Positions 11,004 through 22,670 of a DNA stretch of 64,000 bases are shown here, piece after piece; the stretch's first letter is position 1; each line of letters opens with the position of its first letter. The stretch covers positions 151,822,360-151,886,359 of the forward strand of contig OY726557.1 of assembly GCA_963383645.1 (NCBI GenBank), read 5' to 3'. The notes under the pieces are model-generated. The model did no database searches and was not told where the DNA came from. It worked only from the letters and a program-made list of their open reading frames with translations. This DNA comes from Muscardinus avellanarius (taxonomy: Eukaryota; Chordata; Mammalia; Rodentia; Gliridae). The position numbers were made by a program, and so were the translations under genes.

Positions 11004-11850
11004 AGTATCCTCTTGAGAACAGGCATCTGGTCTACACTGAAGAACACTAAGGGGGCCTTGGCTATGAAAGCTGTGTGGAATCTGTAGCTGCCGAGGGAGC
11101 TGGTGAGGTCTTCGGTGGCAAGGGTTGCTGGGGTCCTTTGTGGAGCAGACCATTGTGAACTCGGGGGCACTCACTGTGGCTGGGGCCCATAGATCCTGCC
11201 TTCTTTGTCTCCTGTTTTCTCTGCAAAGCCGCTCTCCCCAGCAGTCCTTTCTGTGCACCAATTCTTCATTTGCTGCATTATCCTCACTGGACTCTTGAGC
11301 CTTTATGTGGCTATTTTTGTTCATGTATAGCTGTGTGACTTTTTTTTTTGGTGGGAAGAAAAAGACTGTTTTCTGCTTTTCCATCTTGCTGATGTCACTT
11401 CTTAAACAACTACAAATTTGACAATAAGTTGGACAGCTCATTGAATTTGAAAAATTCCTTGAAAAAACATCTTTTCAAAATAGACAGAAGATGAAACAGA
11501 ATATGAATAATCTTACATCCATCTGACACCGAATGTTTTTAAGTCAAAATTCCCAGCAAAAAACCACACAATAACAACAAAGTAGAGACCATGTGGTTCA
11601 ACTATTTCACACATGTGAGGAATTAAAATATGAATCATATACAAAGTATTTCAGAAAATAAGATGAGACCATACTTTTCAATTGGTTTTATGAGGCCAGA
11701 ACAACCCTCAGAGCAAAACTTGTGACACATAACAAAAGAAAATTTTAGAATAATATGTATCATTATGTCATATAGTTATGACTATAATGCAAAATTTCTA
11801 AACATAACATTATCAAATAAAATCTATTATCATATAAAAAGAATAAGTCA

Positions 11851-12068
11851 GCTGGGTGTGGTGGTACGTTTGCAATCCTAGTATTTTGTGGACTGAGACA
11901 GGAAAATCATAGGTTCAAGCCAGCCTCTGTAACTTAGTGAAATCCTTAGGAACTTAGCAAGACCCTCAACAACTTAGTGAGACCCTGTTTCAAAATGAAA
12001 AAACAAAAGTAAGAAGGGTTAGGGGCATCGCTCAGAGCTAGAATGTCCCTGGCTTCAATCCACAGAAA
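11851..12068 (+). mobile_element. B1-dID-type SINE, diverged
   Basis: Head 'gctgggtgtggtggtacgtt', centre with three lysed 'aacttagtgagacc'-like repeats, and a poor ID half (gcatcgctcagagctagaat). It is followed directly by an alternating purine-pyrimidine repeat derived from its tail. Confidence 0.85.
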
Positions 12069-12115
12069 TACATATACACGCACGCGTGCACACACGTGTG
12101 CGCGCACACACACAC
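12069..12115. repeat. 47-bp alternating purine-pyrimidine tract
   Basis: Every step alternates pyrimidine and purine, mixing TA, CA/TG and many CG steps. It includes the perfect 14-bp palindrome gtgtgcgcgcacac at 12096-12109. This is the classic sequence class for left-handed Z-DNA. Confidence 0.85.
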
Positions 12116-12124
12116 TCAAGTCAT

Positions 12125-12275
12125 CATGGTTGAATCTGGTTATTCCCTAGGAATAATATTGAACAAAAATTAAAATCTTAATAGATGTAATTAACCACAT
12201 TATACAGAACAAAAGAAAGTGTATGATCTTTTCAATAGATGCAGAAAAAGCATTTAACAAAATTCAACATGGCTT
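12125..12275 (+). pseudogene. L1 ORF2 fragment
   Basis: Contains 'ttttcaatagatgcagaaaa' and 'catttaacaaaattcaacat', hallmark L1 reverse-transcriptase-domain words. It is too short to code for anything. Confidence 0.75.
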
Positions 12276-12339
12276 TTTCCCTGGTTTTTATGATTTTATA
12301 CTCTAATATTTCATTAAAAAATATATATATATATATATT

Positions 12340-12665
12340 TGTAGTTCACAGTGATGGAGACATACATCATACATGCACACAGACTTGGTGGTTTTTTCCT
12401 TGGCTCCCTCCCCGTTTCCCACTTCCCCATACAGCAGGGCTTTGAAATTGACATTGGTATTCTCATATATGTATATAATATCAATGGAGGTAATTTCTTC
12501 ATCGATCCCCTCTCATTTCTCTAGAACACCCCCCTCTAGCTCTGCTGGAAGTTCTCCTCCATCATATGAAGCCTCTCTGGAATTCTCATTACTCTCTAGC
12601 TTCTGTATATGAGAACAAACATATGACCTTTCTGTGACTGGCTAATCCCACTTAATGTTCTCCAA
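12340..12665 (-). mobile_element. L1 3'-UTR fragment
   Basis: The antisense 3' UTR is recognisable from 'gagacatacatcatacatgc', C/T-rich sequence (complement of the L1 polypurine tract) and 'atatgagaacaaacatatga...cccacttaatgttctcca'. A short TA repeat occupies its tail end. Confidence 0.75.
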
Positions 12666-12700
12666 AGGGACTGAAATTAGAATAGTATAGTAGTATTTCT

Positions 12701-12785
12701 TTACACTTTTTATTTTATTGGTGCATTTAAATTATACATGATAGTGGGGTTCAGCATATTAAAAACATGCTTGCACACAGCTCTT
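12701..12785 (-). mobile_element. Very short L1 3' tail
   Basis: About 85 bp beginning 'ttttattttattggtgcatt' and ending near 'catgcttgcacaca', the extreme 3' end of an L1 in antisense. Severely 5'-truncated. Confidence 0.7.
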
Positions 12786-12900
12786 TCACCTGCTGTCGCT
12801 TGTTCTTTATGTTATCTCTAAATATTAATGCTCACAAGTCTCAGACTAAAGCTTTTTCTTCTTTCTCTTCACTTCCTTTTTATTTTTATTTATTTAATTT

Positions 12901-13095
12901 TTTGAGGTACTGGCGATGGAGCCCAGGGGCATTGTACCTCCAAGCTATACCCCCAGCTCTACTTTTTAGTCTTTTTTATTTTTTGAAACAGGGTCTCACT
13001 GAGCTGCGAAGGGTCTCACTAAGTAGCTGAGACCACGATCCTCTTGTCTCAGCCTCCCAAATGCTGGGGTTACAAGCTGTGCCATCATGCCCGGC
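12901..13095 (-). mobile_element. B1-dID-type SINE
   Basis: Runs from 'ggtactggcgatggagccca' to 'gtgccatcatgcccggc'. Probable imperfect TSD tcacttcctttttat (about 12869) and tcactttttat (about 13098). Confidence 0.88.
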
Positions 13096-13229
13096 TCTCA
13101 CTTTTTATATATAACTATTTCCATGGCTTTGATTTCCATACATATTTACTGCTTTAACCATATCCTCTCAACCTAGACTCGTGCACACAGCTGCTTATTT
13201 TGACATCTTTATTTATATGTTCTTTGGGT

Positions 13230-13754
13230 GCATCACACTTAGTAAGTTTAAAGATGAACTCTTAGTCATATGCATTCTCACTCGACCACAACGCTGGTTT
13301 CTTCTTTCACATGAAGTGTCACTATAATCTACCCAACCTCTCAAGCCTGTGCTCTGCTATCTCTCTTGGTTCTTCTTTACTCATTATCCTCTCATCTGGT
13401 TCATCAGCAAGGGCTGTAGTTTGTACCTTTACAGCTTGTCCTTAATTTATTTCTCTTTGTCTCCAACGGCACCACCTGGTCTAAGCAGCATCAAGGCCTG
13501 CCTGGATCACCACTGGGGCCTCTTTGCCTGCTCTTCTCCCTAATTTCCCACCTGATGCCTATTAATTTATCTTTCACAAAGGATCTAGAGCATTCCTATT
13601 ATGCCTAAGGGTAAAACCTCGAGTGTCTTCCCATTGTATTATAAATATAAGCTTCTAAACTTGATGCTTATGCCTGTTCTAATGTGTTTAATGTGGCCTA
13701 TGTTCCTTTTAATCTCGTCTCATTTCACATGGTCTGTCACTGGCCACACTTTAT
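13230..13754 (+). repeat. L2 LINE relic, left part
   Basis: L2 3'-half words appear in order, for example 'gtaaaacctcgagtgtcttc' (13611) and 'ggtctgtcactggccacact' (13731). It continues after the L1 insertion at 14439. Ancient and non-coding. Confidence 0.5.
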
Positions 13755-14428
13755 TAATTTTTATATACTTTTATTGGTGCATTGTCACCATACATCATAT
13801 CTCATTCTGAGATCTAGTGTGATAGAAACATACATACACATAGCACCTGATACATTTCTCTCTAGGTCCTGCCCGGCTCCCTCCTCCTCCTTGTTCTTAA
13901 TATTGAAATTGGTATTGACAGCGTCTTCACAAATGTAAATAGGATTGTTTGAACTGCTTTCTTTATTAAGCCTCCTCTTTCCCTTCCTACCTCCTTCTGC
14001 AAATCCGCTTCCACTACCCTATGGGTTTCTTTCCTTATTTATTTGAAGTCTCTTTTGTTTCCAGTTTCTTTCTGGTTTCCACATATAAGAGAAAACATAT
14101 GGCTTTTACTTTCTGAATCTGGCTGATGTCACTTAATGTATTATTTTCTAGTTCCACCCATTTTCCTGTAATTAACTAAATTTTATTTTTCTTTATGGCT
14201 GAATAAAATTCCACTGTATGTGTATACTGCAGTTTTATAACCCCTACATTTGTCAATGGACACCTAGGCTGGTTCCATAGTTTGGCTATTGTGAATTTTG
14301 CTGCTATAAATATTGATATGCATGTATCACTAAAATATTCTGACTTCCACTCTTTGAAAAGATACCCAGGAGTAGTGTACTGATCATTCTTTGAAGGAAC
14401 CTCCAAACCGCCCTCCATAGTGACCAGT
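13755..14428 (-). mobile_element. 5'-truncated L1 inserted in the L2
   Basis: The 3' tail (ttttattggtgcattgtcac) is on the left and ORF2 C-terminal sequence on the right (ggttccatagtttggctatt at 14272). TSD cacactttat (13745-13754) and catactttat (14429-14438), one mismatch, flank it. No intact frame remains. Confidence 0.85.
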
Positions 14429-14438
14429 CATACTTTAT

Positions 14439-14490
14439 GCCTTCGGATCCTTTTCTTTCTCAAATGTTCCATTTCTTTCATGGCTTAAGG
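14439..14490 (+). repeat. L2 LINE relic, right part
   Basis: Resumes the L2 order after the L1 (tttctcaaatgttccatttc). Identification rests on continuity with 13230-13754. Confidence 0.4.
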
Positions 14491-16585
14491 AATCTAGAAA
14501 TAGTCACAACTATAAAATTAGACCAAACTCTATCTATTCTTTAGTATAGATGGGGTGGATTATTGTAAACACTTTGTAAATGTTTAAAAATCTGTGTAAC
14601 ACATCAGTGTGTGACAACGTTTTGTGATGTTCTTTATTTATTTTCCTACAGTGAGTGCAACAGATCTTAACATGAATGAAATCTTGTATTCAAAGATATC
14701 AAGGAAGAAATAAAATAGACTCCAAATTCCGAGTTATGAGAAAAAAAGAAGTCCACAGTGGTAGAGTGGATGTGGATGTGGAGGCTAAAACCTTAGAAAA
14801 AAGAAAGGAAAGAAGATAGAATGGGAGGACATGAGGTAAGGATAAAGGGACTTAGCCTGGAATAGAGAAGTTTGCATTTAACATAGTGAATTCTGCAAAA
14901 TTTTTTACTTTGTTGAGAACAGAGTTCGTTTATGGGGTAGGGGCTTGGCAAGTACAAGTCCACAGGTGATAGAAGACAGCTGACTCAATAGTCAGGTATC
15001 AGGAACACAATGGAGATGGCTCTTTGGGGGTACAGGTGAGGCTGAAGTGATGAGAGGAGCCAGGCTGTACTAGCATACTCTCCACGGTGACACACCCAGC
15101 TGAGGTCTAGGTTGACACCATGGAATATTCCTTGGAAAGTTTGTACAAGCTGTGGATCAGAGTCCAAGAGATGAATACATGTGAATCTAGGCTATTTGGA
15201 GGAGGTATCAATTTGAAGGGCAAAATTTAGCACATCCTAGCTTGGAGGCTGGGGCCAAGATCCAAATCCACCAATAAATAGAAAGTGTGGGAGAACTTGA
15301 TGTTCCATAGAGTTGGTGGTATAAGACTTGGGCTAAGATTTAGTGTACTTGTTGAAAGTAGGTATCTGAACAGAGGAATAATACTTAAAACATTAACATT
15401 ACGAGGACTTTGATGCTGTTTCACTTGGGTAAGAACAGAAGCTCCTTGATTTCTCCAGGATGAAGGCCAGCAGAGAATCTTAAAATGTCTTGTAGGAGGC
15501 ATTCACCAGTTCACTGAACATTTAGACACATGTCTATGAAAATAAAGTGAGTGTAGATCTGTTGAGCAATAAAACTAAAACCTGAGTAGTAACCTAGTGG
15601 TCCGTGATCTAGGCTGCATCGATCATGTCGAGAGGGCAAGAGATAAAAACCATGATGAGACCAAACAAATTACCAGACCTGAGGTCACCATCACCTTGTG
15701 AATGAGGCTGGCTGACTGTGATTTCAGGTAGTGGATGCTACTTTATGAGCATTTATATTGTACATGGTTTGTTGATGTCATTTGATATTTAAAGCAGTAA
15801 TTTGTCAATAGAGATTTTTGTGTTAACCTGTACCTTCCCAGTCTCAGAGGAACTCTTTACAGCAGAAATGGTGCAATTGCAGGCACTGGAAGGGACTGTG
15901 TCTAATAAGTATTAAAAATGTTAAATGCTACCTTCGAGACTTTTATTTAAGGATATGCATTTCACTCTCATAAACTGTTAAGAAATTAAGTATTCTGGAA
16001 GGCCTAAGGTAGGAAGCCAGTAGTACTTCATTGTGAGGGTGTTTACCTACGTTATTAGGTAACTATAGACAGGCAACAAAATACCTCCAAATTTAATTGG
16101 TTTAAAATAATGAACACTTTTATCTCATAATTTCTGTTGGTCAGGGATATGTGTGTAAGATAACAAGGTGCCACTGGCTCAGGTTGTCTCATGAAGCTAT
16201 AATCAGGCTGTTGACTGAGGTACAGTCATCTCAAACTCACTGAAACTGAAGGATTCACTTACAGGATCTGTTATATCGTGATAAAAGACCTGAGTTCACT
16301 GACTGCTGGCCATATCATGTTGCCAGATAAGCATCTCTTGGGCTGCCCAAGTGTCTTTATAAATGGCAACTAGCTTCCCTCAGAGCAAGTAATCCAAGAC
16401 AGAGCAGGTAGTGTGTGTGGAAGAGGTCCTCAAATGGAAGCCATACACTTTCAGAAACAAATCTCAGAGCTGACACTCCATCACTTACGTCACCGTCCAC
16501 TCATTAGAAGCCAGTCTCTGAGTTCTGCCCAGACTCAAGAGAAAGAGATTTCACAAAAGTGAGAATTCCAGAGTTGGGGGTCATT
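14491..16585. other. Low-copy sequence, no gene recognised
   Basis: About 2 kb without SINE, L1 or LTR. Minus-strand frames of 60-91 codons (14985-15167, 15227-15502) have no known domain or splice evidence. 'aaaataaagtgagtg' near 15539 contains a chance AATAAA. This is the longest transposon-poor stretch of the left half. Confidence 0.45.
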
Positions 16586-16617
16586 GGAGCCATTTTATTT
16601 TATTTTATTTTATTTTT

Positions 16618-16775
16618 TTAAATTTAATTTTATTTTTTATTGGTGCACTGTATTCATACATCATAGTGGGATACAAACTTTTGTAGACATACATGCACAC
16701 ATCGCCCAGTCAGCCCCCACCCGATCCCCACCCCATTCTCTCCCCATCCCTCCCTCCCATGCTTGGCTTAGTGAT
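16618..16775 (-). mobile_element. L1 3' tail, possibly part of a larger inverted insertion
   Basis: Antisense L1 3' end (ttattggtgcactgtattca, cctccctcccatgcttggct), preceded by a (TTTTA)n run. A 12-bp repeat, ggagccatttta, lies just left of the run (about 16588) and again at about 17503, suggesting one insertion spanning both. Confidence 0.7.
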
Positions 16776-16999
16776 TGATATCTAGTATTATAGCAATTTA
16801 TCCAAAATTAAAAATGATAACCTCACATAATAGTTTCATTTGTCTGATACCAAGCTTTCGATGACTTAAAGATAACATTTCAATATTCCTTTTTACTTTC
16901 TTTCTTACCAGAGAATATTTTTTTTCTATTTTTTTTAGGTGAAACTATCATATATTTATATATTTATTTTTCAGAAAAAAAATCTATCCTAATATGGAA

Positions 17000-17500
17000 T
17001 ATGGACTCTAGATACCCAAAACGATCTTGAAAAAGAACAAAGCTAGAAGATATATATTTTCTGATTTCAAACCATATAAAGCTACAATAATTGAAACAGT
17101 GTAGTACTATTCTAAAGGCAGATATATAAAACATTGGAGTTAAATAAAAGCCTAGAGCTAAATTCTTCCCTATATTGTCAAGTTATTTTTTTATTTTTAT
17201 TTTTCATTTTTTTGGTGGTACTGGGGTTCCTGGAAGCCCTTCTACCTCCGGTATACACTCCCACGGGCTACACTCCCAGACCTATTTTTTAACATTTTTA
17301 TGTGGAAACAGAGTCTCTTAAGCCAGCGAGGCTGGCTCCGAACCAGTGCGATCCTCCTGTCTCCACCTCCCAAGCGCGGGGATTACAAGCGTGCGCCACC
17401 ACGCCCGGCGTCAATTTATTTTTGACAAGGTTTCCACGAACATTTGGTGGTGGAAATAATAATCTTTTAACTAAATATTGTTGAAACATAATAATTACAT
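17000..17500 (+). pseudogene. L1 ORF2 fragment, interrupted by a SINE
   Basis: Plus-strand ORF2 words: 'aaaaagaacaaagctagaag' (17030), 'tgaaacagtgtagtactatt' (17091), then after the SINE 'gtcaatttatttttgacaag' (17410). Frameshifted and inactive. Confidence 0.7.
17191..17409 (-). mobile_element. Short-centre B1-dID subfamily SINE with TSD
   Basis: TSD gtcaagttattttt (17177-17190) and gtcaatttattttt (17410-17423), one mismatch. Diagnostic 'ggggttcctggaagcccttc' and 'gcgaggctggctccgaacca'. It also carries an extra partial copy of the segment ending 'gctacactccca'. Confidence 0.9.
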
Positions 17501-17514
17501 GGGAGCCATTTTAG

Positions 17515-18660
17515 AGGCTCCTCACCATCTTCATCCTTTTACCCAATACAAGGCAGTACTATTTAAGATAGCAGCGACCCTGTGCACTGGCTGGTGAGGT
17601 GAATAATGAATACATATTATGTTGTAGTTAGTGATGTCAGAAAGGCTGATCAAGCACCACCTTGGAAGTGAATCCTGTAATTTGGACCATTAAAAATAAT
17701 GTCAAATGTCTTAAAAATCCGTAAACACACTAAAATCATGGGAGTAACAAAGTCAAAGCCAAAAGCTAACTTGTATAATCCAAGTCCTCGTGCCAAAATA
17801 GATCTTTAAGGTTTTGGAATGTATACAGAGAATATTTTTAAATAATGCCATAACGATATGTTTTATAAACAGGAGCTATAAAATACTTTTCAGAATGTAA
17901 ACAGCTTAAAGTAGAATATTTTGAAAACATACTTAGTATACATCTTGACATGAAATGTTAATAAAGAGAATACTAATTCTAATTTTTAAAAAAAAGAAAT
18001 CAACTTTCCAAGATAATATCAGCTTAGCATAGCTCTATGCTAAGTTCAGTGCTAGCACTTTGGGCACCAAATAAAACTCCTGAGGTAAATATTATTGCCC
18101 TGGTGATTTCATATTTAATGTCTAGGGATACTTTTAGAAATGGATATACAAACAATGAGATACACTGGTGGTTAACTGTAAGCAAATAAGGTTTGGACTA
18201 AATAAAGGGGAAGCAGCAAGGAACCCTAAGAGGGCAACCACAGTGAGAACAAACAAGTTACCACAAACGCAGTTTCATTCTAGTCTTGTCATGGAACTTC
18301 AAGGCCATGTGAGGAATGTAGCAAAGTCTGGTTATGGGAGTATGTTTTGGTGTATCCGGCATATCAATGTCAAATATCACATTGGGTGATTCAATGGCAG
18401 AAATCAGTCAGTGAGAAAAGACAAGATCCATATATGTTTTCCTCCAACATCAATAATGAATCTTATCAGACTAATTTACTGGCTCTCTTTGTCTTGAACA
18501 CTAAATGTTGCAGGAGTTCAGGCTGGAGCATGAACTTTTTTTTTTTTGGCCTCTTTACCTATAAACTCTCCAGAGTTGGTCTTAGTAAACCCCATCATTG
18601 TAATTATTCCCATATGTACCAGTTTAATCCCCATACTGAACAGCTCCCCTAAGTGTTAGA
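17515..18660. other. Low-copy sequence with a possible MIR relic
   Basis: Mostly unrecognised. Around 18030-18100, 'tatgctaagttcagtgctag' and 'tgaggtaaatattattgccc' resemble a minus-strand MIR-type SINE. No gene could be supported. Confidence 0.35.
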
Positions 18661-18667
18661 CTGGTGT

Positions 18668-18669
<2 letters not shown>

Positions 18670-18722
<53 letters not shown>
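18670..18722 (+). repeat. (CT)n microsatellite
   Basis: About 26 CT units, continuing into impure TCTA/TCTC repeats to about 18750. The run of SL in a nearby frame is a product of this repeat. Confidence 0.95.
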
Positions 18723-18726
<4 letters not shown>

Positions 18727-18752
18727 ATCTATCTCTCTTTCTCCCTCTCTCA

Positions 18753-18865
18753 GAAACATTAATTAGTGCATTGCAATTATACATCATAGGTTCAAAGCCA
18801 TATGAACACACATGCACACATGTCTTGGTTATTTTCCCTTCAGAATTCCATTTGTTTACACCTCT
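18753..18865 (-). mobile_element. Very short L1 3' tail
   Basis: 'attagtgcattgcaattata', 'catatgaacacacatgcaca' and 'gtcttggttattttcccttc' match the antisense 3' end of L1. The CT repeat occupies the tail side. Confidence 0.6.
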
Positions 18866-19078
18866 TTGCTAGGCAGTCTTTGATATCTGGGACACTCATT
18901 GCTGTTTGCTTTGCTGGTATCCTTATGTCCTCAAACATATTCACCTCTGTTAGTTTTTTTTATCTTTAATATTATTCTGATAAGAGCAAAAATCCTACCA
19001 GTCTTCTTCTTTTTAAGCCAGGCACATTGGCACACATCTGCTGATGTTAACTTTTCTCACTTGTTAAGATGCTATTAG

Positions 19079-19303
19079 TCCAGGTGTGGTGGAGCATACT
19101 TGTAATCCCAGAACTTGGGAAACTGAAATAGGAGGATCATAGATCCATAGCCAGCCTCAGCTACTTAGTGAGGCCCTCCGTAAATTAGTGAGACCCTGTT
19201 TCAAAATAAAGAATTAAAAAAATAGGGCTGGGGTCTATCTTGGAGGTATAATACCCCTGGGTTCAATCCCTGGTAACCCCCCCCCACACACACACACATA
19301 CAC
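19079..19303 (+). mobile_element. B1-dID-type SINE with TSD
   Basis: TSD gatgctattag (19068-19078) and gatgctgttag (19304-19314). A complete dimer whose tail has become C- and CA-rich. A 30-bp SINE-head-like scrap lies just upstream at 19014-19045. Confidence 0.9.
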
Positions 19304-19359
19304 GATGCTGTTAGACCTATCTTCTGCTTCCAGGTGGAAATAAGTGTTTTGTGGGTGTT

Positions 19360-19800
19360 TCGAGGCGATGTGAATGCCAGCCTTCTTCAACAGGGTAGTC
19401 AGAATAATCTTTTCAAATCACATGCTAGATTGAAATATTTTCCTGCTTAAGCAGGCTTTTTAGAGCACTTCAAGTAAAACCCAAACACTGTAACAAAAAC
19501 CAACAAGGCCTCCTCTGATTTGGCCTCTGCTTACCATCCAATCTCACTGAACACTATCTTTATCTTTTACTGTGTTTCAGCCACCAGAACCACCTTTCTG
19601 TCCTTACATCTCCTATCCACCTTGGAATTGTTTTTGTTGGTTTTCCTTTTGCCTGGAGCTCTCCTACCCCCAGAGAGTCAAATGGACGACACGTTTTTGT
19701 CATCCAGGACTGTACTCAAATGCCATCTCTTCAAAAAAGCCCTTCCCTGGCCATCTAGGGCTTCTGTGCAGCACAATTTGAAGGGAACATTATTCACACT
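19360..19800 (+). repeat. L2 LINE relic, 3' half
   Basis: Follows the L2 order: 'gtagtcagaataatcttttc', 'aaaacccaaacactgtaaca', 'ggcctcctctgatttggcct', 'cttttgcctggagctctcct', 'caaatgccatctcttcaaaa'. The 193-codon frame 19520-20101 starts inside this relic and has no L2 protein similarity in that register. Confidence 0.75.
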
Positions 19801-20255
19801 GTGGTCTAAACAGATAGCACTTGAACTGGGTAACGTAAAACATGGTATAGCTTCATGTGTCCACCCTGGACCACCTTGTCTAAAAGTGTTCCCCACCACT
19901 TTAAAACACAAAACCTTTTCATTACCTGAAATTATGCGATCCGTTCGTTTACTTTATAGGATGTGTGGTTGCATACAAAAGTCCGCTACTTTTATCCCTC
20001 AAAGGGAGACGCTTTGTCTATCATCTTCTTCCCTGCTATATCCACCTAGTTTGGAGAAGGATCCAGAACGGTTCTGCACTTTATATACATCTGTAGAATG
20101 AATATGAGTGTAGGGTGTATCCATGCAGATCCTAGGTTATGTCCCTGGGTTTCGTTTCCTCTGCACCTATATGGCCCTGGTGGACCATATTAGCTTCTTA
20201 TTGCAGATACCAGCTACTTAATAAATATATGCTGAATGAAATTAGCCTACAGATA

Positions 20256-20854
<599 letters not shown>

Positions 20855-21129
20855 GCCATTGCCTTCCAGAGTGCTACCCGCTAAGTACTCCATCTGCCTC
20901 AGAGTGCTCCACCTGCTGCTCAGATGAAGGGGATGGGAAAGGGGGTACTTTTCCTTGTGCAGTGCCTCTTTGGCTTCTCTGGAATTTCTCCAGTACCTTG
21001 ACCTTTCAGAAAAAGCCTCCAGGAAATGTCTTTTTGTCATTGCTGATTTTGGTCCTCCTATTTTGTGGATTGTACAAATAAATGTGTTGATGATAAAAAA
21101 AAATGCCTTAAAAGTACTTTACAAGATAT

Positions 21130-21400
21130 CAAAAAGACTGAAGAACCTGTAAAAAGATGCTCACTAATGTCAGCCATCAGGGAAATTCAAATTAAAAACA
21201 CAAAAATATCAAGTCCACAGCCAACTGAATGACTAAAATTTAAATGGCTGGCAAAACTGTGAGTTTGGAAAAAATAGATCCTTAAAATGGGTAATGGTGT
21301 GACTCTACTACAAAATGGTGCCTACAACAATATGGAAGAATCTCACAACATTATGTTGAGTGAAAGAAGTTAGAAGAAATAAGTTTGTAATTCCTTTTAG
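21130..21400 (+). pseudogene. Old L1 ORF2 3' fragment (probable)
   Basis: 'cagccatcagggaaattcaa' and 'cattatgttgagtgaaagaa' are L1 ORF2 C-terminal words in the correct order. Heavily decayed. Confidence 0.5.
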
Positions 21401-21437
21401 TGAAGGCCAAGAACAGGAAAAAAGATCTGTTAGAATC

Positions 21438-21545
21438 CTTCCTCCCTCCCCCCTCCCCCTCCCTCCCCCCCTCCCTCTCTCCCTCCTTTCTTTCCTTCCT
21501 TCCTTCCTTCCTTCCTTCCTTTCTTCTTTCTTTCTTCTTTTTTTT
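21438..21545 (+). repeat. (CCTT/CCCT)n polypyrimidine tract
   Basis: C- and T-only tract joined to the T-rich tail complement of the next SINE. Confidence 0.9.
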
Positions 21546-21721
21546 GGTACTGGAAATTGAACCCAGGGGCATTCTATCTCCCAGATATACTCCCAGCTCT
21601 TTTATTTTTTTATTTTGAAACAGGGGTTTACAAAGTTGCAGCAGTTGGCCTAGAACTTGTGATCATCCTGTCTCAGCTTCTCGTGCACTGGGATTACAGG
21701 CATGCACCACCCCATGCAGCT
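21546..21721 (-). mobile_element. B1-dID-type SINE
   Basis: From 'ggtactggaaattgaaccca' to 'accaccccatgcagct'. The centre is shortened by decay. Confidence 0.85.
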
Positions 21722-21779
21722 TAGACTTGTTAGTTAGGAAGCTGTGCAAGGGAAAGATGAAGTGTTCTTTCTCTCCTTC

Positions 21780-22570
21780 TCTTTCTCCTTTTATTGGGTG
21801 GTGGTTACATCAGCGTATTTGTAAAAACAGTTTACTGAGTTATGCAACTAATACTTGTGTGTTTTGCTGCATGTAAGTTATAATTTAGTAATGATTAGGC
21901 TAAATAAAAAGAATATATATTGAATAAAAGAAAATGAATTATTTAATACACAATAATAAGTGCTCGATAAAGGCTGTAATACATTTTGTCTTTAGAACTA
22001 CATTGAAAACTGTAATTATATATTCTAGCATACCAATATCAATTTCTATTTTGAATTTCACGCTAAAAGTCTAAACTCTTTTTAACTAAAGAAAGAAAAA
22101 TGGCATAATATTTACTCTACAAACAACAGAAATTGCCCGAATGTCAGATGCAAACAGACTATATCATACTATAGACCGTAGTTAGGAACCTAAAATAACA
22201 GCAAAATGACCTTCTCTTCTGGCTTCATGAGATAAACAGCTTAACATCCTGAAAGAGGTATACAAATGCTTATCTTGGGTAGCCACAAAATGAAACATAT
22301 TTATAAACCATATTTGAATATTCTTCCTTATGGATTTAAAATTATGTCATTTTCTTTCTTACTGTGTCTCATCCTCACCCTTTACTTCTCAATTCCTAGG
22401 GTTAAACCATAAATCAAGAACTTGAACTTAACTTTTAATGGAAGATGAAGATGTTATAATAAGGAAGCATGGTGACATTTTCCCCAAATTATCATTTGAT
22501 TCTATGTTCCATAATGGCATCTGCAGTTTGAGGGGTCTCTGGGCTGACCATTAGGGACACAGCAAGAAGG
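21780..22570. other. Low-copy AT-rich sequence, no gene recognised
   Basis: I see no transposon signature or long frame here. Confidence 0.45.
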
Positions 22571-22670
22571 CAGCCATCAGGTGGGCACAAATCCTAGTAC
22601 CTGGGAGCCTGAGACAAGAGGATCACAGGTTTGAAGCGACTGCAGTAACTTAGTAAGACCCTGTTTCAAT

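Larger units (their letters stand above)
10068..11405 (-). mobile_element. Probable L1 5' end / 5'-UTR-like block
   Basis: A GC-richer block of about 1.3 kb abuts the ORF2 relic. Its far end, read on the minus strand, starts 'gaagtgacatcagcaagatgg', which resembles the 5' start of old mammalian L1 copies. No ORF1 or endonuclease sequence separates it from ORF2, so either a deletion removed about 2 kb or two elements are apposed. Open frames here (10974-11441 and 10808-11170, minus) have no recognisable domain. It could instead be unrelated host sequence. Confidence 0.45.

Noticed and set aside
10974..11441. 155-codon minus frame
   Set aside because: It lies in the L1 5'-end-like block and crosses a SINE boundary. 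No recognised domain.
19520..20101. 193-codon plus frame
   Set aside because: It begins inside an L2 relic, shows no L2 protein similarity in that register, and has no known domain.
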